NCBI RefSeq assembly: GCF_009604425.1
Contig: NZ_WEGI01000012.1
Location: 353,251 to 417,250 of the forward strand
Direction of reading: 5' to 3'
Source: Nocardia aurantia
GTDB taxonomy: Bacteria > Actinomycetota > Actinomycetes > Mycobacteriales > Mycobacteriaceae
DNA: 64,000 bases
A program made the position numbers and the translations under genes. The notes beneath the pieces were generated by a model. The model did not search any database. It was not told the DNA's origin and worked only from the letters and a program-made list of their open reading frames with translations. This document shows positions 41,905 to 51,091 of the stretch, piece by piece. Within the stretch, counting starts at the first letter, position 1. Each line of letters begins with the position of its first letter.

Positions 41905-42858
41905 ATGACGCGGACCCTGCCGCCGGGTCTGACCGTGACGGCACGGGTTCCCGCGTCGAGCGCCAATCTCGGGCCTGGCTTCGACTCACTGGGTCTGGCG
42001 CTGGGTATCCACGACGAGATCGTCGTGCGCACGACCGATTCGGGGCTTACGATCCGGGTGGAGGGTGAGGGCGCCGACGACGTGCCCTGGGGGCCCTCAC
42101 ATCTGGTGGTACGTGCGATCGAAAGGGGCCTGGAGTCGGCCGGTGTCTGGTCCGACGGCCTGGATGTGGTGTGCCGCAATGTGATTCCGCACTCACGCGG
42201 GCTGGGTTCCTCGGCCTCGGCGGTGGTGGGCGGATTGGCCGCCGGGCGCGGCCTGGCCGCCAAGTTCGATGCCGAACTGGCTTGTAGCGCCGACGAATTG
42301 GTGCAACTGGCTGCGGAGTTCGAGGGGCATCCCGACAACGCCTCCGCCAGCGTGCTGGGTGGTGTCGTGGTGTCGTGGACCGAGACCGAGGGCGAGACCG
42401 CCGGTGACGTGGCGGTGGGGCACCACATGCGCGGCTACCGCGCGGTCCGGCTCGATCCGCATCCGGCGCTGCGCGCGACGGTGCTCGTGCCGGAGGAGCG
42501 CTCCTCGACGGCGCACACCCGTGGCCTGCTGCCCGAGACGGTGCCGCACGGCGACGCCGCGTTCAACCTGAGCCGGTCCGCGCTCGCGGTGGTCGCGCTG
42601 ACCCAGCGCCCCGACCTGCTGTTGCCCGCCACGGCGGACCGGCTGCACCAGGGGTACCGGTCGTCGGCGCTGCCGCTGACGACGGCGTGGATCGGCCGGC
42701 TGCGGTCGGCGGGTATCGCCGCGACGGTCTCCGGCGCGGGACCGACCGTCCTGGCCCTCAGCACCGAGGAATTCCCCGCTGACCTGCGAGAATTGGCCGC
42801 TGCCGACGGCCTGCGGGTATTGCATCCGGAGATCTCCGGCGGCGTCCGGGTGGATTGA
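41905..42858 (+). CDS. thrB: Homoserine kinase
   Basis: 317 residues from ATG 41905, preceded by GAAGG; TTG starts at 41881 and 41902 are in frame. GHMP kinase motifs are clear: VPASSANLGPGFDSLGLAL at the N-terminus, the ATP loop NVIPHSRGLGSSASAVVGGL, and the C-terminal AATVSGAGPTVLAL. It phosphorylates homoserine for thrC. The gene ends the amino-acid operon and is followed by the long rho leader. Confidence 0.96.
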   Translation: MTRTLPPGLTVTARVPASSANLGPGFDSLGLALGIHDEIVVRTTDSGLTIRVEGEGADDVPWGPSHLVVRAIERGLESAGVWSDGLDVVCRNVIPHSRGLGSSASAVVGGLAAGRGLAAKFDAELACSADELVQLAAEFEGHPDNASASVLGGVVVSWTETEGETAGDVAVGHHMRGYRAVRLDPHPALRATVLVPEERSSTAHTRGLLPETVPHGDAAFNLSRSALAVVALTQRPDLLLPATADRLHQGYRSSALPLTTAWIGRLRSAGIAATVSGAGPTVLALSTEEFPADLRELAAADGLRVLHPEISGGVRVD

Positions 42859-43203
42859 CGGCGTGCCTGCCTTGCAGGTGGGACCGGTGGGAGTTATCCT
42901 GGGCGAGTCCGTACATCGTGCGCGTCAGACGCCGGTGCTTCATTTGGGCAATCGCTCCAGCAGGCTCCTCGCTCAGGCTCGAGGCAGGCAGACAGGGCAG
43001 GTCGATTCGGCCGACTGTTGTCTGCGTTGTGTCTCGAATCTCGAGGCAGCACTGGAATGATCTCTCCCACCTTCGTGAACCGGTGGCGAAGCCGCCGGTC
43101 CGGCGGGGCAGCGATACGGCATCCGAGCTCGGCGCAGTGACCGGGCTTCGGGACGGAACCCTCGAGTTAGCACACGGCAAGTCGAGGGAAGGAAAGGATC
43201 TCC
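42859..43203 (+). promoter_or_regulatory. Long leader region of rho (345 bp)
   Basis: No convincing gene lies here. The stretch is C-rich and relatively G-poor on the coding strand between about 42960 and 43150, with repeated GGCAGGC/CAGGCTC motifs. That is compatible with an unstructured Rho-binding leader for autoregulation. A strong AAGGAAAGGA site ends the region at 43189-43198, 5 bases before the GTG of rho. A 131-residue open frame on the plus strand lacks any sign of being translated. Confidence 0.5.
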
Positions 43204-45285
43204 GTGACAGATACGGACCTGCTCGCGACACCCGTGGTGGAAACCGATGAAAATCCCTCGGGTCGCGAAAGTGACTCCGGACAGATTGCGAAAATGAGCG
43301 AACATACCGACGTCGCACGATCGGGGCTGACTGGAATGTTGTTGCCGCAGTTGCGCGCGCTTGCCGGAGAGCTCGGTATCCGAGGCACTTCCGGAATGCG
43401 CAAGGGTGATCTGATCGCCGCCATCAAGGAAAACCAGGCCACTACGCCGAGCAAGCCGGTTCGCGGTGGTCGTGGTGAGGCGAAGGCCGGAGGTAAGGCC
43501 GAGGCGCCGGTGGCGAAGACCGAGACGGCAGTGAAGGCGCCGCCGGCCGCGAAGTCCGACGCGGCGGTGAAGACCGAGCCCGCGGCGAAGTCGGAACCGG
43601 CCGTGAAGGCCGAGCCCGCCGCCAAGCCCGTGCGGGAGCGCCGGGCCCGGGCCGAGCAGCCCACCCTGGACAGCGTCATCGAACCGCCGGTCGCGAACCA
43701 CGCGCCCGCCGGTGAGGCGGAAACCGCTGCCCGCCCGGCTGATTCGGGCGACGACAACGGCCGTGACGGCAACCAGCGTGGCCGGGGCCGGCAGCGCCGC
43801 AGCGGCCGCGAGCAGCGTGCCGCCGCCGCGACCGGAACCGAGTCGGGCACCGAGAATGCCGCCGAGCCGAAGTCCGACGGTGAGGGCGAGCGCCGGCGCA
43901 ATCAGAACGGTCAGGCCAACGGCGGTCAGCAGTCCGGTGGTCAGCAGAACTCATCGCAGGGTCAGTCCGGCCAGAACGGCACCGGCGGTCGCGATCGCGA
44001 TCGCGACCGCAATCGGGACGGCGACGACGAGGACGGCCGCGGCCGCCGGGGTCGTCGCTTCCGCGAGCGCCGGCGGGGCCGGGATCGCGAGGGCGGCACC
44101 GAGAATCGTGGCGGCGGTGAGGTCGAGATCCGCGAGGACGACGTCCTGCAGCCGGTCGCCGGCATTCTCGACGTGCTCGACAACTACGCGTTCGTCCGCA
44201 CCTCCGGCTACCTGGCCGGTCAGAACGACGTGTACGTGTCGATGAACCTGGTTCGCAAGAACGGCCTGCGCCGCGGTGACGCCATCACCGGCGCGGTCCG
44301 CGCTCCCCGCGACGGCGAACAGGCCAACCAGCGGCAGAAGTTCGATCCGCTGGTGCGCCTGGACACCGTGAACGGCAGCGATGTCGACGCGGCCCGGCGG
44401 CGGCCGGAGTTCAACAAGCTGACCCCGCTGTACCCGAACCAGCGGTTGCGGCTGGAGACCCAGCCCAACAAGCTGACCACCCGGGTCATCGACCTGATCA
44501 TGCCGATCGGCAAGGGGCAGCGCGCCCTGATCGTGTCGCCGCCGAAGGCGGGCAAGACCACGGTCATGCAGGACATCGCGAACGCGATCGCGACCAACAA
44601 CCCCGAGTGCTACCTGATGGTGGTACTGGTCGACGAACGTCCGGAAGAGGTCACCGACATGCAGCGCTCCGTGCGCGGCGAGGTGATCGCGTCCACGTTC
44701 GACCGGCCGCCGAGCGACCACACCTCGGTCGCCGAGCTCGCCATCGAGCGGGCGAAGCGCCTGGTGGAAATGGGTCAGGACGTCGTGGTGCTGCTGGACT
44801 CGATCACCCGGCTGGGTCGCGCGTACAACAACTCGTCGCCCGCCTCGGGCCGCATCCTCTCCGGTGGTGTCGACTCGACCGCGCTGTATCCGCCCAAGCG
44901 GTTCCTCGGCGCGGCCCGCAACATCGAGAACGGCGGCTCGCTGACGATCATCGCCACCGCGCTGGTGGAGACCGGTTCGACCGGTGACACGGTGATCTTC
45001 GAGGAGTTCAAGGGCACCGGCAACGCCGAGCTCAAGCTCGATCGCAAGATCGCCGAGCGGCGCGTCTTCCCGGCGGTGGACGTCAACCTGTCCAGTACCC
45101 GTCGCGACGACCTGCTGATGGCGCCCGACGAGGCCGCGGTGATCCACAAGCTGCGGCGCGTGCTGTCCGGGCTGGACTCGCATCAGGCCATCGATCTGCT
45201 GATCGACCGCCTGAAGAAGTCCAAGAGCAATGTCGAGTTCCTGATGCAGATCGCGAAGACGGCTCCGGGCGCGCTGGACGAGTAG
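43204..45285 (+). CDS. rho: Transcription termination factor Rho with long N-terminal insertion
   Basis: 693 residues, much longer than the 419 of E. coli Rho. Rho_N (about 45-80) has LPQLRALAGELGIRGTSGMRKGD. Residues from about 85 to 305 are a low-complexity insertion, first Ala/Lys/Glu/Pro, then Gly/Gln/Asn/Arg (a stretch of GQNGTGGRDRDRDRNRDG type). The cold-shock RNA-binding domain follows (VAGILDVLDNYAFVRTSGYL). The hexameric ATPase has Walker A SPPKAGKTT near 447 and VVLVDERPEEVTDM. It is an RNA-dependent helicase that stops transcription. Such insertions are typical of actinobacterial Rho. Start GTG 43204 with strong AAGGAAAGGA site. Confidence 0.97.
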   Translation: MTDTDLLATPVVETDENPSGRESDSGQIAKMSEHTDVARSGLTGMLLPQLRALAGELGIRGTSGMRKGDLIAAIKENQATTPSKPVRGGRGEAKAGGKAEAPVAKTETAVKAPPAAKSDAAVKTEPAAKSEPAVKAEPAAKPVRERRARAEQPTLDSVIEPPVANHAPAGEAETAARPADSGDDNGRDGNQRGRGRQRRSGREQRAAAATGTESGTENAAEPKSDGEGERRRNQNGQANGGQQSGGQQNSSQGQSGQNGTGGRDRDRDRNRDGDDEDGRGRRGRRFRERRRGRDREGGTENRGGGEVEIREDDVLQPVAGILDVLDNYAFVRTSGYLAGQNDVYVSMNLVRKNGLRRGDAITGAVRAPRDGEQANQRQKFDPLVRLDTVNGSDVDAARRRPEFNKLTPLYPNQRLRLETQPNKLTTRVIDLIMPIGKGQRALIVSPPKAGKTTVMQDIANAIATNNPECYLMVVLVDERPEEVTDMQRSVRGEVIASTFDRPPSDHTSVAELAIERAKRLVEMGQDVVVLLDSITRLGRAYNNSSPASGRILSGGVDSTALYPPKRFLGAARNIENGGSLTIIATALVETGSTGDTVIFEEFKGTGNAELKLDRKIAERRVFPAVDVNLSSTRRDDLLMAPDEAAVIHKLRRVLSGLDSHQAIDLLIDRLKKSKSNVEFLMQIAKTAPGALDE

Positions 45286-45773
45286 TCCCCGGTTGCCATC
45301 GACTCACGGCTCCGCCGTGGTCTCGTCCCAGCGGCTCCGCCTCGGCGGGGCCGCTGCGGCGTTTCCGGGGTCCGTGGGCGGTGGTACGAGGCCGATCCCG
45401 GGCGGTAGAAGATCAGGCCGATCGCGGCCGCCGCGACGATCAGCACGAACACGATCACCGCGGTCGCGCCGGCCAGCCCGCCCATCGGCGTCGCGGTGGC
45501 GGTGAACTGGAACTGCGGCTCGGCGGGGCCGGTGGCCACGGTCGCGGGCGGGCTGCCGCCGGAGGCGGTGCAGGCGCCGGCCGCCACGGTCAGCGTTAGC
45601 ACGGCGAACACCGCGCTGGCGAGCAGTTCGGTCGCGCGCCACGTTCTCGGCGGCACGCGCATCGACCGACGGCGGTCACCGTGGCCGGGGAGGTGACGAC
45701 GGTCACGGAGGTACGGAATGCGGGCGACGCGGGGTTCGGGTGCGGGGACCTCCCCTGTGGCATGGCGATACAC
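45183..45773 (-). CDS. Small bitopic membrane protein overlapping the rho 3' end
   Basis: 196 residues from GTG 45773, which has an excellent GGAGGAAGGA site 5 bases away. An Arg-rich N-terminus of about 45 residues precedes a first hydrophobic segment (ELLASAVFAVLTLTVAAGAC), then a short outer loop, a second span (ATAVIVFVLIVAAAAIGLIFYR) and an Arg/Pro-rich tail. The last ~35 codons run antisense through the end of rho (103-bp overlap). No family recognised. An ATG at 45662 is an alternative giving 159 residues. Strong ribosome site and membrane pattern support a real gene; the overlap and high GC lower confidence. Confidence 0.55.
   Translation of the reverse strand: MYRHATGEVPAPEPRVARIPYLRDRRHLPGHGDRRRSMRVPPRTWRATELLASAVFAVLTLTVAAGACTASGGSPPATVATGPAEPQFQFTATATPMGGLAGATAVIVFVLIVAAAAIGLIFYRPGSASYHRPRTPETPQRPRRGGAAGTRPRRSRESMATGDYSSSAPGAVFAICIRNSTLLLDFFRRSISRSMA
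45305..45356. terminator. Two stacked GC hairpins after rho
   Basis: CACGGC-TCC-GCCGTG (45305-45319) is a perfect 6-bp stem. CAGCGGC...GCCGCTG (45329-45356) is a second with 7-bp outer arms. They lie 20-70 bases beyond the rho stop without a T-run, so they may end rho transcription or stabilise its 3' end. They also fall inside the convergent membrane-protein gene. Confidence 0.5.
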
Positions 45774-46139
45774 GGCTGTCCTTCCTCCGGGGATCGCACG
45801 GTTCTCGATGAGACGAGACTCTATGAACGCTGCTGTTCACATTCTTGAGTAGCCGACTACTCGACTTCAGCGTGGCTCGAGATCTGGGAAGATCGCGTGC
45901 CCGTACTTCCTGGGGGAACGGCCGTCCCGACCGGGAACAACCGGAGCGGGGGAGGTGTTTCAGAAGCGTGGGCGCCACTCTGGCATACTGGTCCGCTGGT
46001 GCGTCCGTGATATCCGGGATATCGCGAAGCATCTGCGTGCGGTGGCCGAGTTCCCGCGCACCACACCATCCCGCCTAGTCGGCTCCGGTTCACGTCCTCG
46101 ATCGAGGGCGACCCGGCGGCCATTTTCGAAAGGACACCC
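45774..46139. other. 366-bp region upstream of rpmE
   Basis: Divergent promoters for rpmE (plus) and the small membrane protein (minus) should be here. A perfect inverted repeat GAGTAG-CCGA-CTACTC is at 45847-45862. A GAAAGGA ribosome site stands just before the rpmE ATG. Short open frames in it have no ribosome site or family likeness. Confidence 0.55.
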
Positions 46140-46364
46140 ATGAAGGCAGGAATTCACCCGACCTATGTGGCGACAACCGTCGTCTGTGGTTGTGGCAACA
46201 CCTTCGAGACCCGCAGCACCAAGGAGTCGGGCCACATCACCGTCGAGGTCTGCTCGCAGTGCCACCCGTTCTACACGGGCAAGCAGAAGATCCTCGACAC
46301 CGGCGGCCGCGTCGCCCGCTTCGAGGCTCGCTACGGCAAGCGCGCTGCCAAGAAGGAAGGCTGA
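46140..46364 (+). CDS. rpmE: 50S ribosomal protein L31 (zinc-binding type)
   Basis: 74 residues. The zinc-ribbon Cys residues are all present: VCGCGNTF (Cys16, Cys18) and EVCSQCHPF (Cys37, Cys40), so this is the Zn-containing C+ form, not the zinc-independent paralogue used under zinc starvation. The ATG at 46140 has GAAAGGA upstream. It sits between rho and prfA as in other mycolata. Confidence 0.97.
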   Translation: MKAGIHPTYVATTVVCGCGNTFETRSTKESGHITVEVCSQCHPFYTGKQKILDTGGRVARFEARYGKRAAKKEG

Positions 46365-46392
46365 GTCTTCGGCGCCGCCTCCGGCGTCGCGG

Positions 46393-46482
46393 GTTCGCGG
46401 CCCCGGAGGCTCGTCGTGCGGCGGTCGAGACTCGCGCTTCGCGCATGCGCTTCGACCGCCGCACGACGAGCCGGCCGCGAAC
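46393..46482. repeat. 90-bp palindromic intergenic element (copy B), giant hairpin
   Basis: The outer ends GTTCGCGGCC (46393-46402) and GGCCGCGAAC (46473-46482) are a perfect 10-bp inverted repeat. Inside, 21-bp perfect arms (46408-46428 and 46452-46472, starting GGCTCGTCGTGCGGCGG) enclose a 23-base centre that is itself partly palindromic (GCGCATGCGC). The element fills the rpmE-prfA gap and may act as a terminator. Copy A at 7384-7475 has the same ends and similar length. Confidence 0.85.
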
Positions 46483-46582
46483 GGTGCTCGTAAGTTGAGA
46501 CTCGCACCCCGAGATGTCGGGGTGCGATCAATGGCCTCTGAGTTTCTTCTCCGGGGCCTTTTTCCGATTGGGAGGAGTGGCA

Positions 46583-47662
46583 GTGGCCGACAAGACGGCC
46601 CCGTCCGCGATCGACGACATCCTGGCCGAATACTCCGGGCTCGAGGCGCAGCTGGCCGATCCGGCGCTGCACAACAACCCCGGTGAGGCCCGGCGTGTCG
46701 GCAAGCGGTTCGCCGAGCTCGCTCCGGTCATGTCCACCTACACCAAGCTCTCGGCCGCGCGCGACGATCTGGACGCCGCGCGCGAGCTCGCCGTCGACGA
46801 TTCGGCCTTCGCCGCCGAGATCCCGGGCCTGGAGGAACAGGTCGAGGAGCTGTCGAAGGCGCTCACCGACCTGCTGGCCCCGCGCGACGCGCACGACGCC
46901 GACGATGTCGTGCTCGAGGTGAAGTCCGGCGAGGGCGGCGAGGAATCGGCGCTGTTCGCCGCCGATTTGGCCCGGATGTACATCCGCTACGCCGAACAGC
47001 ACGGCTGGAAGGTCGAGGTCCTCGACGCCACCATCTCCGACCTGGGCGGATACAAGGAAGCGACGCTCTCGGTCAAGAGTCGCGAACCCAGCCGGGACGG
47101 GGTGTGGTCGCGGTTGAAGTTCGAAGGCGGCGTGCACCGCGTGCAGCGGGTGCCCGTCACCGAATCGCAGGGCCGCATCCACACCTCCGCCGCCGGCGTG
47201 CTGATCTACCCGGAGCCGGACGAGGTGGAGCAGGTGCAGATCGACGAAACCGATCTGCGTATCGACGTGTACCGGTCCTCGGGCAAGGGCGGTCAGGGCG
47301 TCAACACCACCGATTCGGCGGTCCGCATCACGCATCTGCCGACCGGCATCGTCGTCACCTGCCAGAACGAGCGCTCGCAGCTGCAGAACAAGATCCGGGC
47401 CATGCAGGTGCTGTCGGCGCGGTTGCAGCTGCTGGCCGAGGAACAGGCCGACGCGGAGGCCGCGGCCGGGCGGGCGAGCCAGATCCGCACGGTCGACCGA
47501 TCCGAGCGCATTCGTACCTACAACTTCCCGGAGAACCGGATCACCGACCATCGCATCGGCTTCAAGGCACACAACCTGGACGCGGTCCTGGACGGTGAAT
47601 TGGACGCCCTGCTGAACGCGCTCGGCGAGGCCGACCGGGCCGCTCGACTGGCCGCGGAATGA
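46583..47662 (+). CDS. prfA: Peptide chain release factor 1
   Basis: 359 residues from GTG 46583, 5 bases after GGGAGGAG; other upstream GTG codons are too close to that site. The catalytic GGQ motif is in VYRSSGKGGQGVNTTDSAV. The stop-codon recognition region includes REPSRDGVWSRLKFEGG (with the P-x-T-like segment in VTESQGR). It ends translation at UAA and UAG. The partner methyltransferase prmC follows after about 210 bp. Confidence 0.97.
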   Translation: MADKTAPSAIDDILAEYSGLEAQLADPALHNNPGEARRVGKRFAELAPVMSTYTKLSAARDDLDAARELAVDDSAFAAEIPGLEEQVEELSKALTDLLAPRDAHDADDVVLEVKSGEGGEESALFAADLARMYIRYAEQHGWKVEVLDATISDLGGYKEATLSVKSREPSRDGVWSRLKFEGGVHRVQRVPVTESQGRIHTSAAGVLIYPEPDEVEQVQIDETDLRIDVYRSSGKGGQGVNTTDSAVRITHLPTGIVVTCQNERSQLQNKIRAMQVLSARLQLLAEEQADAEAAAGRASQIRTVDRSERIRTYNFPENRITDHRIGFKAHNLDAVLDGELDALLNALGEADRAARLAAE

Positions 47663-47870
47663 CCCCGAAAATGTGAGACGCATCCCTCCCACCTGCACGA
47701 ACGCTGTATGAGAGCGCCGTGAGAGGTCTGTGAGATGTTGACTCCGAGGGCTGTGCTGCGGGTCGCGACGGCGCACAGTTGACGGTATGAAGCATGCCGA
47801 CATGTCGCACCAGCGCGGACACTCCGGCCGACGGGGTGTGGTGTGCTGGACTGCCGGAAGAGGTCGAATC

Positions 47871-48791
47871 ATGACTGACGTTGCCGTCGAGTCGGGCACA
47901 GTGAATTCCGTGAGTCGTGTGCCCTTGCGTACCACCGTCGTGGAAGCCACCGAAACCCTCGCCGCCGCCGGCGTGCACAGCCCGTGCACCGACGCGGAGT
48001 TGCTGGCCGCGCATGTGCTGGGCGTCGAGCGGACCCGGCTGGCCCTGGTTCCCATGCTGACGCCGGCACAACTCGCCGAATACCGGCAGTTGGTGGCGCG
48101 GCGCGCGGCCCGGATCCCGCTGCAGCACCTGACCGGGGTGGCGTCGATGGGCGAGGTCGATCTCAGCGTCGGACCGGGCGTGTTCGTGCCCCGGCCGGAG
48201 ACGGAGTTGCTGTTCGCGTGGGCCCTGGCGCATCTCGAACTGACCGAGCGCGGCCATCGGCCGATCGTGGTCGATCTGTGCACGGGTTCCGGCGCGCTGG
48301 CGCTGGCCATCGCGCACGCTCGACCCGACGCGCTGGTGCACGCGGTGGAGCTCGATCCGGCGGCCCTGACGTGGGCCCGGCGCAATTCCGAGCGGCTGGC
48401 CGCCGACGGTGACGCGCCGATCGCGCTGTACGAGGGTGATGTCACCGATCCCGGCACGCTGGCCGAGCTGAACGGCCGGGTCGACATGGTGGTGGCGAAT
48501 CCGCCGTACGTCCCCGCCGACGCGGCGCTCGATCCCGAGGTGATCGACCACGATCCGCATCTGGCCCTGTTCGGCGGCCCGGACGGCCTGGACGTGATCC
48601 GCCCGATGATCGGCACGATCGCCCGTCTGCTCCGGCCGGGCGGCGTGACGGCCGTGGAGCACGACGATTCGCACGGCTCCCGGGTGGCCGATCTGTTCGA
48701 TGTCCACGACGACTTCCTGGACGTGGACGAGCATCCCGATCTCGCGGGCAGGCCCCGGTTCGTCACCGCCCGGCGCATGCCCACGACCTGA
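47871..48791 (+). CDS. prmC: Release factor glutamine methyltransferase
   Basis: 306 residues from ATG 47871, 7 bases after GAAGAGG. SAM-binding motif is VVDLCTGSGALALAIAHA and the catalytic motif VVANPPYVPADA, the N-P-P-Y of N5-glutamine methyltransferases. The N-terminal helical domain has LLAAHVLGVERTRLALV. It methylates the Gln of GGQ in release factors, fitting its place after prfA. A textbook terminator follows immediately. The 208-bp gap from prfA may contain its own promoter. Confidence 0.93.
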   Translation: MTDVAVESGTVNSVSRVPLRTTVVEATETLAAAGVHSPCTDAELLAAHVLGVERTRLALVPMLTPAQLAEYRQLVARRAARIPLQHLTGVASMGEVDLSVGPGVFVPRPETELLFAWALAHLELTERGHRPIVVDLCTGSGALALAIAHARPDALVHAVELDPAALTWARRNSERLAADGDAPIALYEGDVTDPGTLAELNGRVDMVVANPPYVPADAALDPEVIDHDPHLALFGGPDGLDVIRPMIGTIARLLRPGGVTAVEHDDSHGSRVADLFDVHDDFLDVDEHPDLAGRPRFVTARRMPTT

Positions 48792-48797
48792 TCGGAA

Positions 48798-48826
48798 CCG
48801 CCACCGCCCGCCGGTGGCGGTTTTTT
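48798..48826 (+). terminator. Rho-independent terminator after prmC
   Basis: Perfect 9-bp stem CCGCCACCG / CGGTGGCGG (48798-48806 and 48812-48820), 5-base loop, then six T (48821-48826). It starts 7 bases after the prmC stop. Confidence 0.95.
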
Positions 48827-48838
48827 CCGGCTGGAAAT

Positions 48839-48861
48839 TACCTCTGGTTCAGAGGTATTAT
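48839..48861 (+). promoter_or_regulatory. MarR operator and -10 box
   Basis: TACCTCT-N5-AGAGGTA (48839-48857) is a perfect 7-bp inverted repeat. It overlaps a TATTAT -10 (48856-48861) that lies 7 bases before the GTG of the MarR gene, so the regulator bound here would shut off its own leaderless transcript and the ABC genes behind it. Confidence 0.75.
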
Positions 48862-48868
48862 CGACAGC

Positions 48869-49362
48869 GTGAGTCGCTCGCCGGGATCCGAATCCGCCGC
48901 CGCGGCCGATCCGGAACTGGTCGGCGCGCTGCTCGGGTCGTTCGGCCGGTTCCGCCGTCAGGTGGCCCGGCTGGCGGGGCGGTCGTTCGACCGCTCCGGG
49001 GTCAGCGATTCGCAGGCGGAGTTCCTGCGCCTGGTGGGCCGTAATCCGGGCATCTCGGTGAAGGCCGCCGCCGCCGAGATGGGGCTGGCCGCCAACAGCG
49101 TCTCCACCTTCGTCACGGCCCTCGTCCACGCGGATCTGCTGATGCGCGAACAGGATCCGGCCGACCGCCGGGTCACCCGGCTGAGCCTGCCGGCGCCGGT
49201 GCAGCGGCTCATGGACGAAACCCGCAGGCGCCGGCACACATTCATCACCGCGGCACTCGGTGACCTGACCGCCGAGGAGCGCGCCGACCTGGTCCGCGGC
49301 CTCGCGGTGGTGAACAAGGTGACCGATCTGCTGCACGAGCACGAACAAGGAGAGGTGAGCCG

Positions 49363-49366
<4 letters not shown>
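48869..49366 (+). CDS. MarR-family regulator of the adjacent ABC exporter
   Basis: 165 residues from GTG 48869. Winged-helix features: SDSQAEFLRLVGRNPGISVK, recognition helix AANSVSTFVTALVHADLLM and wing DPADRRVTRLSL with the DRR motif. Its stop overlaps the start of the ABC ATPase (GTGA), so regulator and transporter form one operon. The operator palindrome upstream indicates autorepression. A likely sensor of the exported compound. Confidence 0.92.
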
Positions 49367-50214
<848 letters not shown>

Positions 50215-51091
50215 GTACCCGCCGCTGCGCCACGCCCCGCACGGCCCGGCGAGATTGCTCGTGCTGGCCTCGCGGATCGGCACATTCGCACTGGTCGAAT
50301 TACAGAAATTGCGGCACGACCGGACCGAGCTGGTCACCCGGGCCGTGCAGCCCGCGTTGTGGATGCTGATCTTCGGCACCACGTTCTCGCGGCTGCGCAG
50401 CATCCCCACCGGTTCGCTGCCCTATCTGGACTTCCTCGCGCCGGGCATCATCGCGCAGTCCGCGCTGTTCATCGCGATCTTCTACGGCATCCAGATCATC
50501 TGGGACCGGGACGCCGGGATCCTGAACAAGCTGATGGTCACCCCCACCCCGCGCTCGGCGCTGATCGCCGGGAAATGCTTCGCCGCGGGGGTGCGTTCGG
50601 TTGCCCAGGTGCTGATCATCGTGGTGCTGTCGCTGGTGATGGGCGTGCACATGACCCTCAACCCGCTGAAGTTGCTGGGTGCGGTGGTCGCGGTGATGCT
50701 GGGCGCCTCGTTCTTCGCCTGCCTGTCGATGACCATCGCCGGGCTGGTCGGTCAGCGCGATCGGCTGATGGGGATCGGCCAGGCCATCACCATGCCGTTG
50801 TTCTTCGCCTCGAACGCGCTGTACCCGCTGGATCTCATGCCGGGCTGGTTGCGGGTGATCAGCCATGTCAACCCGCTGAGCTACGAGGTGGAGATGCTGC
50901 GCGGCCTGCTGGTCGGCGCCGGATATCGGCTCTGGCTGGACCTGGGCGTGCTGGTGCTGGCCGCGATCGTCGGAACGGTCTGCGCCTCTTCGCTTCTGGG
51001 CCGGCTCACCAGATGAGCGCCGGGGGCGCCGGAGCCGCAACGATCGCCCCGGCCGCCCGCGTGGCGGCGCCGAAGCAATAGACTCTGCGCC

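Noticed and set aside
42855..43250. 131-residue plus-strand frame in the rho leader
   Set aside because: It lacks a ribosome site, has mixed composition without any domain, and runs out of frame into rho.
45845..46078. Small plus-strand frame (77 residues) upstream of rpmE
   Set aside because: No ribosome site, no domain, and it begins inside a palindrome in the promoter region.
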